NCBI RefSeq assembly: GCF_009727055.1
Contig: NC_052360.1
Span: 71,194,323-71,258,322 of the forward strand
Length of the DNA: 64,000 nucleotides
Source: Benincasa hispida
Lineage: Eukaryota > Streptophyta > Magnoliopsida > Cucurbitales > Cucurbitaceae
Direction: 5' to 3'
This document shows, piece after piece, positions 11,814-23,327 of the stretch (position 1 is its first letter; every line of letters begins with the position of its first letter). Under the pieces are notes generated by a model. It searched no databases. It was not told the origin of the DNA and saw only the letters and a program-made list of their open reading frames with translations. Position numbers and translations under genes: made by a program.

Positions 11814-13165
11814 ATGGCGGCAGTACCCGTTGCAAACCAAGGGGATGTTCGATCGGCTGAGGATCCTGTTTTCCTACCAACTGATCACAAATCCCAATGC
11901 GTAATTATGCGGCAACCAATTTATATGATTTTTCGCCTGGAATCTCAAGGCCGACTGTGGAAGAGCATGCGCGTTTCGAAATTAAGCCAGTCATGCTGCA
12001 GATGATTAAAAACACCAGGCAGTTTGGGAGTCTGCAAGGTGAAGACCCACATCTGACCAGCTTTGTCGAGATGTGCGGCGATTTTTCCTTACCTGGCGTG
12101 ACCCCGGAGAATATAAGACTGTATCTGTTCCCTTACACCTTGAGGGACGAGGCTAAGAGGTGGGCTTACTCACTTGAGCCATATAAATCACTTCATGGGA
12201 TCAATTGGTAGAGCAGTTATATGAAGAAGTTTTTCCTACCTGCTGTCAACACAAGGTGACGAAAGGATATTTTGAATTTCGAACAGATGGAGAATGAGAC
12301 CCTAAGCATTGCCTGGGTGCTATTTAGGAGACTGGTGAAAAACTGCCTGCATATTGGGATCCTTAATTGCATCTTGATGGAAATGTTTAATAATGGCCTG
12401 AACAGAGCAACGTAGGTTGTTGCCGATGCCTCCGTGGCAGGAAGTTTTATGGATAAGACATACACAGAGGCTAAAGTCATCCTCGACCACATCTCGCAGA
12501 ATATGGATGACTGGATTAACGATTGATATGGAGGCCGAGGCGCTGAGAGAAGAAAAAGTGAAACAGCCATTGTCCCTACGAAGACAATGACCACGTTGGC
12601 AGCACAAATGGCTACGATGACCTCGATCCTTCAGTCAATGGCAATCAACCAAGGAGCCATTGCTCCACAATCAGCGCAACCTGCTACACCAGTTCAAGTG
12701 GCCGCAATCAGTTGCGTCAATTGTGGAGGGGCTCACGGAGCTGACATGTGCCCATTGAGCCTTCAGTAAGTGTGTTCTATCCAAAACAACCCCTTCAGCA
12801 ACACCTATAATCCGGTTTGGAGGAGCCATCCTAACTTCGGTTGGGGAGGCAATCCCAACCAACGGGGGCCAGTTACTCATTAAGGGTGTAGTAGATGGAA
12901 TCCGCCTTTTCACCACAAACAAGGGCAATCAAGACCGCACAACCAGCAACCATCATCATCTAACGCCTTGGCAAGCTCGATAGAGACACTGCTGAAGCAT
13001 TATATGGATAAAAACGACGCAGTGATGCAAGCCCAATCGTCTTCAATAAGGAATCTGGAGATCCAAGTGGGCCAGCTGGCCTCTAAGCTAAGAAGTCGAA
13101 CACCGGGAACATTGCCCAGCAATTTAGAAGCCCCGGGATCTACAGGAAATGAGCAATTTCCTTAA
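11814..13165 (+). pseudogene. Athila-like gag, A1, frameshifts and stops
   Basis: Fragments in shifting frames give the gag core: RFEIKPVMLQMIKN, then SFVEMCGDFSLPGVTPENIR and LYLFPYTLRDEAKRWAYSLE (11897-12211). A central region follows (LSIAWVLFRRLVKNC; FMDKTYTEAKVILDHIS), then the nucleocapsid CVNCGGAHGADMC (C-x2-C-x3-H-x4-C) near 12715-12755 and the linker SSIETLLKHYMDKNDAVMQA, IQVGQLASKL. Several in-frame stops (for example at 12208, 12766 and 12881) and a frame change near 11895 rule out a functional protein from this copy. The family role is particle assembly and RNA packaging. Confidence 0.85.
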
Positions 13166-13928
13166 GATATTGAGTAGGCAAGTCTGATTGCCTGTGGAAA
13201 TGTGGATTGCGATCACTCATGGCAATGCAATTTTCGGTCCATATCTCAATACTATGTTTAATGCTTTATTGAATTTCTGTCTCTTTGAATTTCGAATTTT
13301 GTCTTCCATTCTTCATTTAATTTTGACTTTATGAATTTATTTCCTCATTTATTTCTTTGCCTTTAATTTTGTCTTGTCTTTAATACCTTGACTTTTTCTG
13401 TAATTAATGCGTTGAGCTTTAAATGGTGAATGATTTAGTAATAAAGAGAAAATTTATTGTCGCAAGTTATAACACTTGCGTTGATAAAAAAAAATCGTAT
13501 AATAAAAATAATTGAACAATTAAAAACAAGAAAGCAAGGCAACAATGGACGCATCTCAAACAAATAAGACCCGCTTTGCGTTCAGCTAACTCAACTGTAT
13601 TAAGTTGAGAGGTGTGTTGCGCTCGTATATGTACTTTGCCCCTCCTTAGTTGAATGCACTATGTTGAGGTATCCTTTAGAAATGCGTTGGTTAAGGGGTG
13701 TATTGCCGGGATATATGCGTTGTTGCCCGTCCTCTGCGAAAATGCAGTTGCGTTGGTGAGCACAATGCGGTAATCTTTATCTTGCGTCCATTCAAATAAA
13801 ATGTTAAAGAAAAATTCTTTTGGAAATTTGAGGGGGGAGTCCAATCGATTCGTATCTCGAAGTAATTATGACGAAAGGACAACTTTATCTGAAATTCCAT
13901 AATGAGGGAGGTGGAACGACGCGCCGCG
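13166..13928 (+). other. Non-coding linker where pol is absent
   Basis: AT-rich sequence with no coding signal, present in the same position in E2 (48684-49490). It contains short repeats around GCGTT and a block near 13620-13780 (GTTGAGGTATCC, GGTTAAGGGGTGT) that also occurs after the integrase of E1 near 57880-58000. The shared block shows that the linker derives from the sequence following pol in the pol-bearing relative. Confidence 0.7.
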
Positions 13929-13959
13929 TTGGGCCCCACCATGACCCAACCTATAAATA
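13929..13959 (+). promoter_or_regulatory. Putative internal promoter ahead of ORF X (A1)
   Basis: TTGGGCCCCACC followed by CCCAACC and TATAAATA (13952-13959), 138 bases from the ORF X ATG at 14090. E2 has the same arrangement with TATAAATA at 49515-49522 and ATG at 49654 (139 bases). TGGGCC resembles the plant site II / TCP-type element. The downstream leader contains AAACCCTAAG, a common plant 5' leader motif. Transcription from here is inference. Confidence 0.55.
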
Positions 13960-14089
13960 CGGCCTCCTCCTTCATTAGGAAGCTCTTTACCTCACTTTGG
14001 CAAACCAGAAACCCTAAGCATCTTGCACCCAGACCTTTCTTTCTCCCCAGCAACTCATGTTTTTACCAGACCTTTCCAAGCTCATATCC

Positions 14090-14941
14090 ATGGCTGACCA
14101 GACTCCCAACCAATTCGCTTCACCTTCCACACCTGACCAAGTAGCCATGCGAGAGGCAGCATTCCTGGCTGCCAGTCGCAGGCTTGCCGCCCAAGCCCAC
14201 ACTATCCCCAGACTCACTAGGAGAGCCTGGAGAAACCCTCTGGCTGTTAGGCCTCCTTTGTTCAAGCGAGGAAAAAGCATCGAGAGCATGCCTATGCCAA
14301 CACCTGCCATCTCAACTGAAAGTGAAAGGAAAAGACGCGATGATGCAAATCCTGAATACCTTGGATCAAGAAGGTGGACTGCTCGAGGCAGGGGTTGTAA
14401 ACCAACCACTGCCTACAGAGGAGGTGGCGGATGGAGTGGTGGCAGATGGAGCAGTGAAAGAAACATCATCACCGCAACCTACCATTCCACCGCCGCAAGT
14501 TGATGACCACACGGTTTGGGTGAAGGCACCTCTGCCCAACCCCAAAACAACACTGGCGAGGCATCGCAGACACAACCCTCCATCACCTCCATGGCTGTTG
14601 AGTTAGCAAAAATGAGAACCCTCTTCTCCCAACAACAACTCTTCTCTCAACAACAACACGTCTTCAACCAGCGATTTGAGGTAGTAGTAGAGCACATTAA
14701 TAATATTCAATGCAGTGCCGCCAAATCAAGAGAGGTGCTGATCAACATGCAGCGCAACATCTATAAAGTCCATATGCACCAGAGAATGATTGCGGTGCGT
14801 AATCAAGAGTACTTCAACTTTCTCACCGCATATCTTCATGATCCAATGGTGCCCATACATCTCCGACAGCACTTAAATTTTGAAGAAGCGCCCCCTGTAC
14901 CACCTCAAAATCTGCCAAATCCCCCTACTCCTCAACCATAA
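14090..14941 (+). pseudogene. ORF X of element A1, internally deleted
   Basis: From the ATG at 14090 the frame gives MADQTPNQFASPSTPDQVAM, then a basic N-terminal region to about residue 90, and runs on to a stop at 14503. Another frame gives the C-terminal part: Q-rich LFSQQQLFSQQQ, then QRFEVVVEHINNIQ, NQEYFNFLTAYLHD and a proline-rich end (TPQP) with a stop at 14939-14941. Compared with E2, the charged middle and the C-terminal globular domain (about 640 codons) are missing, with the deletion near 14400-14470. I cannot assign a function. Confidence 0.7.
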
Positions 14942-16107
14942 TATTTACACTTTCTTCCAATACGATTTTTTTATGTGACCATTCTTTATTTGTATTTAAT
15001 TCATTTATTCTTTGTAAGTTAATCAAATTCTTTGACTCTTGTACAGGCAATGGAAAATTTTGTAATGCGTTCATTTATACTTATTTGTATACATTGTTAA
15101 TATTCAATACAATTAGAGTACATATTCACTCCATTTTTGCCTATTCCTTTTTCTTTATCATCCTTTGTCAATTGTTGTAATGTTCTTAATCTTTTGTTTT
15201 TACGATCTTCATTGTGTTGCTATGATGTAGTACATGTTTATACTTAGAAACATTTCTCAAACTTTGTGATTTTTTACTAACACTTAGTTAATTCTTAGTT
15301 TAGCAGTACTTTACCTTTTATCTTTCAAAGTTCTGCTCAAACCTTCTTTTTGAAATTTTCTTCTAAGTGTTTGTCTAATCTCTCCAAAAAAACGCAATGA
15401 AGACCTTACTCTTCTTTAAATTTAGGGGTGGGGAAGGTCTAAGCAGATGATTAAGAAAATGTGTCTATTTAAAAAAAAAAATTATGCAAAACTTCAATGC
15501 AGTGCAAGGGAAAACCTCAAAACTGTCCGAACCTGATAAGAGTTTAGTTGTGAAAGGAGCCTGCTCGTAGTTGGATGTTCGTATGACACCTGTAGCAGCA
15601 AGCCAAAACGAAGGTAGGTTTCCAAGAACAACGCAATATGAAAAAAAATATAATAATAAAATAATAAATGCAAGAGACAACTTCTCTAAAATTCATGAGT
15701 TAAAGTTGAAATTGGCACACCACCATAGTTAGATGTCCGCATGACACCTGTGGGGGATAAGCCAAAACAAAAAGTGTAACCATGATCAGCAGTCTCTGAA
15801 AAAATAAATGACGAAAAGTTTTGCTCACCACATGTAGATATATCAAGTTGTTTTGACAAAGAAGAGATAAACATTCTATTCTGAAAATCTAGAAAAGCAT
15901 CTTTGTGCAGAATTTTGTCATATAGAAGAATAAAGTAAGACTTGCTAAGAATTAGTAAGGATAGACGGAAAGTACGATGTCAAGAAATGTGCCTAAGTAT
16001 AACATTTGGAGCAACCAATCTTCGCAAAAATAGAGGATAGGAATTGAGCATGATTGCCTAAGTAGAAGATATGCTTGAGGACAAGCATATATCTAAATTT
16101 GGGGGTG
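14942..16107 (+). other. 3' untranslated region of A1 with two polypurine tracts
   Basis: Non-coding. Contains the internal tract AAATTTAGGGGTG (15418-15430) and the terminal tract AAATTTGGGGGTG (16095-16107) directly before the LTR. Between them are two copies, about 158 bp apart, of a 40-bp motif beginning TAGTTGGATG (15567; diverged at 15725). Confidence 0.75.
16095..16107 (+). promoter_or_regulatory. Terminal polypurine tract (plus-strand primer), A1
   Basis: AAATTTGGGGGTG abuts the LTR start TGATAAC at 16108. Plus-strand DNA synthesis would be primed here. The same 13 bases precede the LTRs at 53828 and 59208. Confidence 0.8.
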
Positions 16108-16402
16108 TGATAACTTGTAGAAATACAAGTTATTTATGCCAACTTATCTAGATATTGCGGCCAAAAGTTAGTGAATATGCACCGATTGTATGAAAATTAG
16201 CATAGAATTACAATAATTATAAATGATCACAATTACACCCACTAATATCATAAAGATGGAAGACAAGCCAACTTTTATTTTGTTTTGCAGGAAACCAAGT
16301 CATCGCTTGCGCTCAAGACTCACGAGAAATTGATCAACGCATCTCTGTCACATTGCGCCCGTCAATTAACAATGAAAAGACGATTACCATAATGACGGCG
16401 AA
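16108..16402 (+). repeat. Start of the 3' LTR of A1, cut by inversion
   Basis: The first 295 bases of a family A LTR, with an intact terminal hairpin. At 16403 the sequence switches to the opposite strand of the same LTR family. Confidence 0.85.
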
Positions 16403-17643
16403 ATGTTGTGGTGAAACAAAGTTTGATGTAACGAACGCAAGGTTGCTTCCATGTCTGGAAGTACTACTCGCTTTAGCTAACGCGCTCTTTTGACCTTCTC
16501 TCGATAGATTAGAATGACATCTTCACTTCTGCTCTCACAGGTGAAGATGTCGTCTAGCATGCTTTAGCTAAACATATTTTATAACTTTAATACATATTAA
16601 GTTCTTGGTGATTCATATTTCTCATCAAGGGATTAAGAAAACATCATGATGAAAGTGACTAATGGGTGAACGGAAACAGACAGAGAATGGTAAACGAAAT
16701 CTATCGAAACATTCAATATTTCTACCAAGTATTTGATACATGATGTATGACTGTAGAGATAAAGAAAACATGAAATAAAGTGAAAGGGAGATAGAATAGA
16801 TACAATCAGGTGCCAATGTTTTGGCACATATTCAATGGAGATCTGCTTTCCAGATAGGATGGTTTTGATGGTAGGAAGAGCTTCCCTCTTCAGCTTGCTC
16901 CACCGGTAGTAGGGGTCTCTGCACAGAGCTTCGATCAGACATATAACTGGTCAGATCTGAGATTTACCTCTCGGCCTTATCTCTTTCTCTTCCCGAATTT
17001 CTTCTTTTCAGCACTCAGCTCAGCCTTTTTCTCTCTAAAATCGTACAACACTTAGCCAAGTATCAAATAGCATAATTTTCTCTGAATTCGCTGGGGTGTT
17101 TGTAGGAGCAGATCCTTTAACTCCGGCCATGTTGTCCCCACTTGACGGTTATGGTAATTCCGCAGATGAAGGGATATTATTCCTTCTATTATGCAATCAG
17201 ACCATCAATTCTGCATAATCGTTAGTTGTGCACGTGTCTCAATCCTCCCCTTTTGCGTTGCTCGGTTGAATCTTTTGATCATAGGTTCGCATGCGGTGTT
17301 TGTTTTATTACCGCATCCGGTTGTAGCATAGCTCTAGATCGACTATCCCATTACACCATTACTTCGGTAATTGTCTCTTCAAGGTTGATCGATGGGTGCA
17401 ATGTGATAGAGATGCGTTGATTAGTTTCTCATGAGCCTTGAGTGTAAGCGGTGACTTGGTCTCCTGTAAAACAGAGTAAAGTTTGGCTTGTCCTCCATCT
17501 TTTTGGCATTAGTGGGTGTAATTGCAAACATTTATAATTATTGTCATACAAAGTTAATTTTCATACAATTAGTGCATAATTACTAACTTTTGGCTGCAAT
17601 ATCTAGATAAGATGGCATAAATTTGCATTTCTACAAGTTATCA
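16403..17643 (-). repeat. Family A LTR, minus strand, 3' end missing
   Basis: The start of this LTR (reverse complement) is at 17643, and it runs down to 16403, where it meets the plus-strand LTR. The TATA position reads TGTTTGTAG on the plus strand, so the TATA box is mutated. The leader hairpin (16516-16526 with 16541-16551) is perfect with a compensated pair. The last third of the LTR is absent. Confidence 0.8.
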
Positions 17644-18163
17644 CCCAACTCTTCAGTTTACCCAGTAGCCCCACCTTCACCATTAGCATCATCACCACAA
17701 CCCACCATTCCACCGCTGCAAGTTGATGACCCACACGATTTGGGTGAAGGCACCTCTACCCAACCCAAAAACGATGCTGGCAAGACATCGCAGGCATAAC
17801 CTTCCATCACCGCCATGGCTTGCTGAGTTAGCAGAAATGAGATCTCTCTTTCTCCCAACAACACTCTTCTCTCAACAACAACACCTCTTCAACAACGATT
17901 TGAGGTAGTAATGGAGCGCACTTGATGAGATTCTACGTAGTGCACCACATCAAGAGAGGCACTGATCACATGCGCGCACATTTATAAAGTCCATATGCAC
18001 TAAAGAATGATTGCAGAGCATAATCAAAAGTACTTTCAACTTTCTTACTGCATATTTCATGATCCAATGATGCCTCCTAATCTCTAAGCATCACTTAAAT
18101 TTTGAAGACGCGCCTCCTGCACCACCTCAAAATCCGCCAAATCCCCCTGCTCCTCAACCTTAA
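17644..18163 (+). pseudogene. ORF X C-terminal fragment
   Basis: Broken frames match the last 170 or so codons of ORF X: PQPTIPPLQVDDPHD, then FNFLTAYF and HLNFEDAPPAPPQNPPNP, ending in a stop at 18161-18163. Several frameshifts and stops are present. The fragment begins right at the minus LTR boundary. Confidence 0.7.
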
Positions 18164-19365
18164 TATTTACACTTTCTTCCAATAACGATTTTTTTTTTAT
18201 CCGGCCTATTATTTAAATTGTATTCAAATTCTTTTATTATTTGTAAAGTAATCAAAATTCTTTGACTCTTGTACAGGCAATAGAAAATTTTGTAATGCGT
18301 TCATTTGTAATTTATTTGTATACTTGTTAATAGTCAATACAATCAGAGTATATATTCACTCCACTTTTTACCAGTGCCTTTTTCTGTATCTTCCTTTGTC
18401 AATTTTTGTAATGTTCTTAATCTCTTATTTTTACGATCTTCATTGCGTTGCAATGATGTAATATATGTTTCCACTTAGAAACATTTTCCCTACTTAGTAA
18501 ATTCTGACTAACACTTGGTTAACTCTTAGTTTAGCAATACTTTACCTTTTATCTTTCAAAGTTTTGCTTAAACCTTCTTTTTGAAATTTTCTTATAAGTG
18601 TTTGTCTAGTCTCTCCAAACAACGCAATGGGGACCTTGCTCATCTTTAAATTTGGGGTTAGGGAAGGTCTAAGCAGATGAGATCAAGATTATGCTGTAGT
18701 TAAGAAAATGTGTCCATTTTCATTAAAAAAAAATGCAAAACTCCAATGTCAGCGCAAGGAAAAACCTTAAAAATATTCCCAACCTTATAAGAGTTTAGTT
18801 GTGAAAGAAGCTTGCTCGTAGTTGGATGTTTGTATGACACTCGTAAGAGCAAGACAATACGAAGGTGGGTTTCCAAGAACGACGCATTACAAAAAAGAAA
18901 AAAATGAAAAAAAAAGAAAAAGAAAAAGAAAGAAACAAAAACAAATATAAAAGAATGCAAAAGACAACTCCTCTGATCCTCATGAGTTGAAGTTGAAATT
19001 GGCACACAACCGTAGGGATAAGCCAAAATAAAGAGTGTAACCATGACCAACAGTCTCTAAATAAAGAGATGACGCAAATTTTTGCTCACCGTAGATATAT
19101 ACATCAAGTTGTTTTGACAAAGAAGAGATAACATTCTATTTTGAAAACTAGAAAAGCAACTTTGAGCAGAATTTTGTCATATAAAAGAATAAAGTAGGGC
19201 TTGCTAAGAATTAGCAAGGATAGAAGAAATTGCGATGTCATGTAATATGCCTAAGTGCAGCATTCGGAGCAACCAATCGTTGCAAAAATAGAGGAAAGGA
19301 ATTGAGCATGATTTCCTTAGTAGAAGATATGCTTGAGGACAAACATATATCTAAATTTGGGGGTG
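18164..19365 (+). other. Family A 3' untranslated region
   Basis: Non-coding, collinear with 14942-16107. Internal tract AAATTTGGGGTTAGGG at about 18647 and terminal tract AAATTTGGGGGTG at 19353-19365. A poly-A/GA stretch lies at 18895-18950. Confidence 0.75.
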
Positions 19366-21153
19366 TGATAACTTGTAAAAATACAAGTTATTTATGCCAC
19401 CTTATCTAGATATTGCGGCCAAAAGTTAGCAAATATGCGCCGATTGTATGAAAATTAGCCTAGTATTACAATAATTATAAATTATTGCAATTACACCCAC
19501 TAACACCATAAAGATGGAAGACAAGCCAAATTTTACTCTGTTTTGCAAGAGACCAAGTCACCGTTTGTGCTAAAGACTCATGAGAAACTAATCAACACAT
19601 CTCTGTCACAATGCGCCCATCAATCAACAATGAAGAGACGATTACCGCAATGACGGCGCAATGCGACAGTCGTTCCATAGTTGTGTTTCAACTGCATGCG
19701 ATAATAAAAATAACATCGCATATGAACCCATTATCAGAAGATGCAGCTAAGCAACACAAAAGCAAAGGATTGAAACACGTGTACAACTAACGGTTGTGCA
19801 GAATTGACGATCTGATTGCATAATAGAAGGAATAATATCCCTCCATCTTCAGAATTACCATAACGATCAAGTGGGGACCATAAGGATGGAGTCAAAGATC
19901 TGAACCTATAAATACCCCATTGATTTCAGAGAAAAATATATGCTACTGGATACGAGGTAAGTGTTGCAAAATTGTTGAAAGAAAAGGCTGAGCTGAGTGC
20001 TTAAGAGACGAAATCTAGGAAGAAGACGAGATAAGGCCGAGAGGTGAATCTAAGATCTAATCTGCCAAACACCCGATTGAAAGCTCTGTGCAAAGATCCT
20101 TGCTACCGATAGAGCAAGCCTGAGGGGGAAGCTCTTTCTGTCATCAAAACCATCCTATCCGGCAAGAGGATCTTCATCAAATCAGTGCCAAGATATTGGC
20201 ACTTGTTTGTTTCTGTCTATCTTTTTCATCGTTGTACTTCACTATTCTTTATCTCTTAATTCACACACCATGTATCAAACGCTTAATAGAGATTTTAAAT
20301 GTTTTGATAGCTTCCATTTACCATTTTCTGTCTATTTTCGTTCACCTGTCAATCACTTTCTTCATGATGTTTTCTTAATTCCCTGATAAGCAATATGAAT
20401 TAACCAAGTACTTAATTTATGTTAAAGATATAAAATGCATTTAGCTAAGGCATGCTAGACGGCATCTTCACCTGTGAGAGCAGAAGTGAAGGTGCCATTT
20501 TGATCTATCGAGAGAGGGTTAGAAGAATGCGTTAACTAAATCAAGTAGTACTTCAAGACATTGCAGCAACCTTGCATTTATTATGTTAGTCTCTGTTTCA
20601 CCACAGACATGTGGGAGCACGGCCAATCACCGAGAGGTGTACACCAAGAGAAGAGCGAAACAGTATTTGTAGCTTCAATGCGATTAAGAACTTGCGTTGT
20701 TTATATTATTTGTCTCTCTTTCTATTCTATTCATAAGACTTGTCGCCGCATCCCACGTCTTTGCACAACTTTCACAGCCAGCCTTGACCCCAGCATCTTG
20801 TACATGAAGCCTTTATCTTGTATCATCTAGCTTGGGTTTACTGTATTTTTATTTTAATATCGCATCTTTACTGGTTTACTTTACTTTATTGCAATTTATA
20901 TACCTATACACATATACTTTTAAAGATTGAAAACCTGGTTGCATATATCATGAACGTACCACAATAACCTAAACCAGTCCCCGTGTTCGACCTCGGATCA
21001 CATCGAGAAACTTGCGGTGGAATTACATTTGGTGCCATTGTAAGGAAACTTGTGACAGCGCTTGGCATACTACATGAACATCAATAATTAAGGCATATTC
21101 AGAAGTAGTATCGCATCATCATGAGCATAGAACATCATACATCCTTAACTATC
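19366..21153 (+). repeat. Family A LTR, nearly complete
   Basis: Starts TGATAACTTGTAAAAATAC (loop AAAA instead of GAAA). TATAAATA at 19909-19916 and leader hairpin 20461-20471 with 20486-20496. It ends near CATCATACATCC, some 20 bases short of the expected CA end, and is followed by copia sequence without a PBS. Confidence 0.8.
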
Positions 21154-21189
21154 CAAAAGTGAGTCAACAATCATCAACCATGCAATAAA

Positions 21190-22466
21190 ATGGTGTTGAA
21201 AGAAATTTCAAAAGATGCTACAGATAGAGCTAGTTCATCTACTAAAGTAGTAGATAAAACTAGTACATCTGGTCAGTCACATCCTTCTCAAGAGTTGAGA
21301 ATGCCTCGATGAAGTGGGAGGGTTGTTCATCAGCCTGATCATTACTTGGGTTTAACAGAAACACAAGTCGTCATACCTGATGACGGCATAGAGGATCCAT
21401 CGACTTATAAACAGGCAATGAAAGATGTGGACCCTGATCAGTGGGTCAAAGCCATGGACCTCGAAATGGAGTCTATGTACTTCAATTCTGTCTGGAAACT
21501 TGTAGATCAACCAAATGATGTAAAACCAATTTGTTGTAAGTGGATCTATAAGAGAAAATGAGACCAAGTAGGTAAAGTATAGACTTTTAAGGCTTGACTT
21601 GTGGCAAAGGGTTATACCCAGAGAGAGGGAGTGGACTATGAAGAAACTTTCTCTGCCGTTGCCATGCTTAAGTCGATTAGAATACTCTTATCCATTGCAA
21701 CTTTTTATGACTATGAAATTTGGCAAATGGATGTCAAGAAAGCCTTTTTGAATGGCAATCTTGAAGAGAGTATCTATATGGTTCAACTAAAGGGGTTTAT
21801 AGTTCAGGGTCAAGAACAAAAGGTTTGTAAGCTTGAGAAATCCATCTATGGATTAAAACAAGCTTCTAGATACTGGAATATAAGGTTTGATACTGCAATC
21901 AAATCTTATGGCTTTGAACAAAATACTGACGAGCCTTGTGTTTACAAAAGGATCGTTAATTCTATTATAGTGTTCTTGGTTTTATATGTCGATGATGTTC
22001 TGCTCATTGGGAATGATGTAGGATATCTTACTGACGTCAAGCAATGGCTAGATACCCAATTCCAAATGAAAGATTTATGAAATGCACAGTATATTCTTGG
22101 GATCCAAATTGTTCGAAATCGCAAGAATAGGACACTAGCCATGTCTCAAGCATCTTATATAGACAACATGTTGTCTAGATATAAAATGCAGAATTCCAAA
22201 AAGGGTATGTTGCCTTTTAGACATGGAATTCGTCTATCAAAAGAACATGTCCTAAGACACGTCAAGAAGTTGAGGATATGAGAAATATTCCCTGTGCCTC
22301 CGCAGTTGGAAGCCTGATGTATGCAATGTTATGTACTAGACCTGACATATGCTACTCAGTAGGGATCGTCAGTAGATACCAGTCTAATCCTGGACGTGAT
22401 CATTGGACTGTCGTTAAGAACATCTTAAAGTATCTCAAAAGAAATCGACAAGTATATGTGATATAG
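21190..22466 (+). pseudogene. Ty1/copia reverse transcriptase fragment
   Basis: The frames give a copia linker, then QAMKDVDPDQWVKAMDLEME and VWKLVDQPNDVKPICCKWIY (21346-21561). The RT follows (21601-22080) with the DVKKAFLNGNLEE motif, IYGLKQASRYWN and the catalytic LYVDDVLLIGND. A continuation (YIDNMLSRYKMQNSKKGMLP; MYAMLCTRPDICYSVGIVSR) leads to the start of RNase H, where it ends at 22466. Stops at 21559, 21583, 22078 and 22279 and frame changes show it is dead. In copia elements RT copies the element RNA to DNA in the particle. No gag or integrase of this copy remains on the left. Confidence 0.88.
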
Positions 22467-23315
22467 TGGTTGGTTTTTTAGTTTAGAGATACAACTTTAA
22501 TATTTAAATGTGATTTAAATATCAAGAATATGAGTACGTTTATATTCTGAAGCTCGAAAATAATGGAAATGGTCAAATATGTAAAAAGTCAAAAAGTTGA
22601 CTTTTGATTTTGAAAAGACAAACTTTGACCGACCTTATATTCAAATGTGATTTGAATTTCAAGAAAATGAATGCGGATTCATGCTCAGGAGGTCAAAATT
22701 AGTCAACATGGAAAAAATATAAAAAGTCAAAATGTTGACTTTTTGGTCAAAGCTTGGCTTTAACAAAATGACTATTTTGCCCTTAGACTAAAGTTAGTGG
22801 GAAAATCCAAAATTTTGTTGGATAATTCCACTAACAAAATAGTGGGCTTGGTGTTGGCTTATAGTAGAGATATTAAGCCCACTTAGATAATGGATTTTAG
22901 GTGTTGGATTTTTATGAATTGGTTTCATGCAATTTTTGCATGGCTCTTTTCTATAAATATGTTCTTTCAATTTGGATTAAAAACTTTTGATTTTTTGCAA
23001 AAATTAGTTTTAAAAAATTGGGCTGAAAAAAAACCCATCCCTAACCCAAAATTCATTCTTCTATTTCCATCTCATTCTCTCTCTCAGGTTCTTCATCCAT
23101 CGGGTCCCACAACCCGGTTCTGAGTCCAGAGGATAGTAGGTCAGCTCTAGTTGTTGTCCGGTTCATGTTCGAGTGGAGATAGAAGAGTTTCGGGAGCTTC
23201 AAAGGTAAGATTTCAAGAAAACCCTAATTAATTGATTTAGGGTTATATGTTTAATTTATGCAATTAGAGCAAAATTGTTCCTCATTTCCGCTGCGCATGC
23301 CTATTTTCCATCATG
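22467..23315 (+). repeat. Probable copia LTR
   Basis: Non-coding, AT-rich, with a repeated TTTGAATTTCAAGAA motif. It lies between the end of a copia RT/RNase H fragment and a primer-binding site, where an LTR is expected. The left edge is not sharp and I see no clear TG start. The right edge is near CCATCATG. Confidence 0.5.
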
Positions 23316-23327
23316 TGGTATCAAAGA
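23316..23327 (+). promoter_or_regulatory. Primer-binding site, copia, decayed
   Basis: TGGTATCAAAGA versus the standard TGGTATCAGAGC (initiator-Met tRNA), so two mismatches. Position after an LTR-like block and before a copia gag start supports the call. Confidence 0.6.

Larger units (their letters stand above)
9782..16402 (+). mobile_element. Family A element A1, non-autonomous (no pol)
   Basis: 5' LTR 9782-11588, tRNA-Asp type PBS at 11595, broken gag, a non-coding linker, a shortened ORF X with its own TATA box, a 3' untranslated region, a polypurine tract and the first 295 bp of the 3' LTR, which is cut by an inverted LTR at 16403. There is no protease, RT, RNase H or integrase between gag and ORF X. 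The same junction without pol occurs in E2 (45314-55593), so this is a family trait and not a one-off deletion. Confidence 0.8.

Noticed and set aside
18795..19050. Phe-rich minus-strand ORFs suggesting a membrane protein
   Set aside because: Poly-A/GA tract in a 3' untranslated region read backwards gives Phe/Ser runs. The same shadow occurs at every copy (7602, 15465, 53151, 58587, 60811, 63236).
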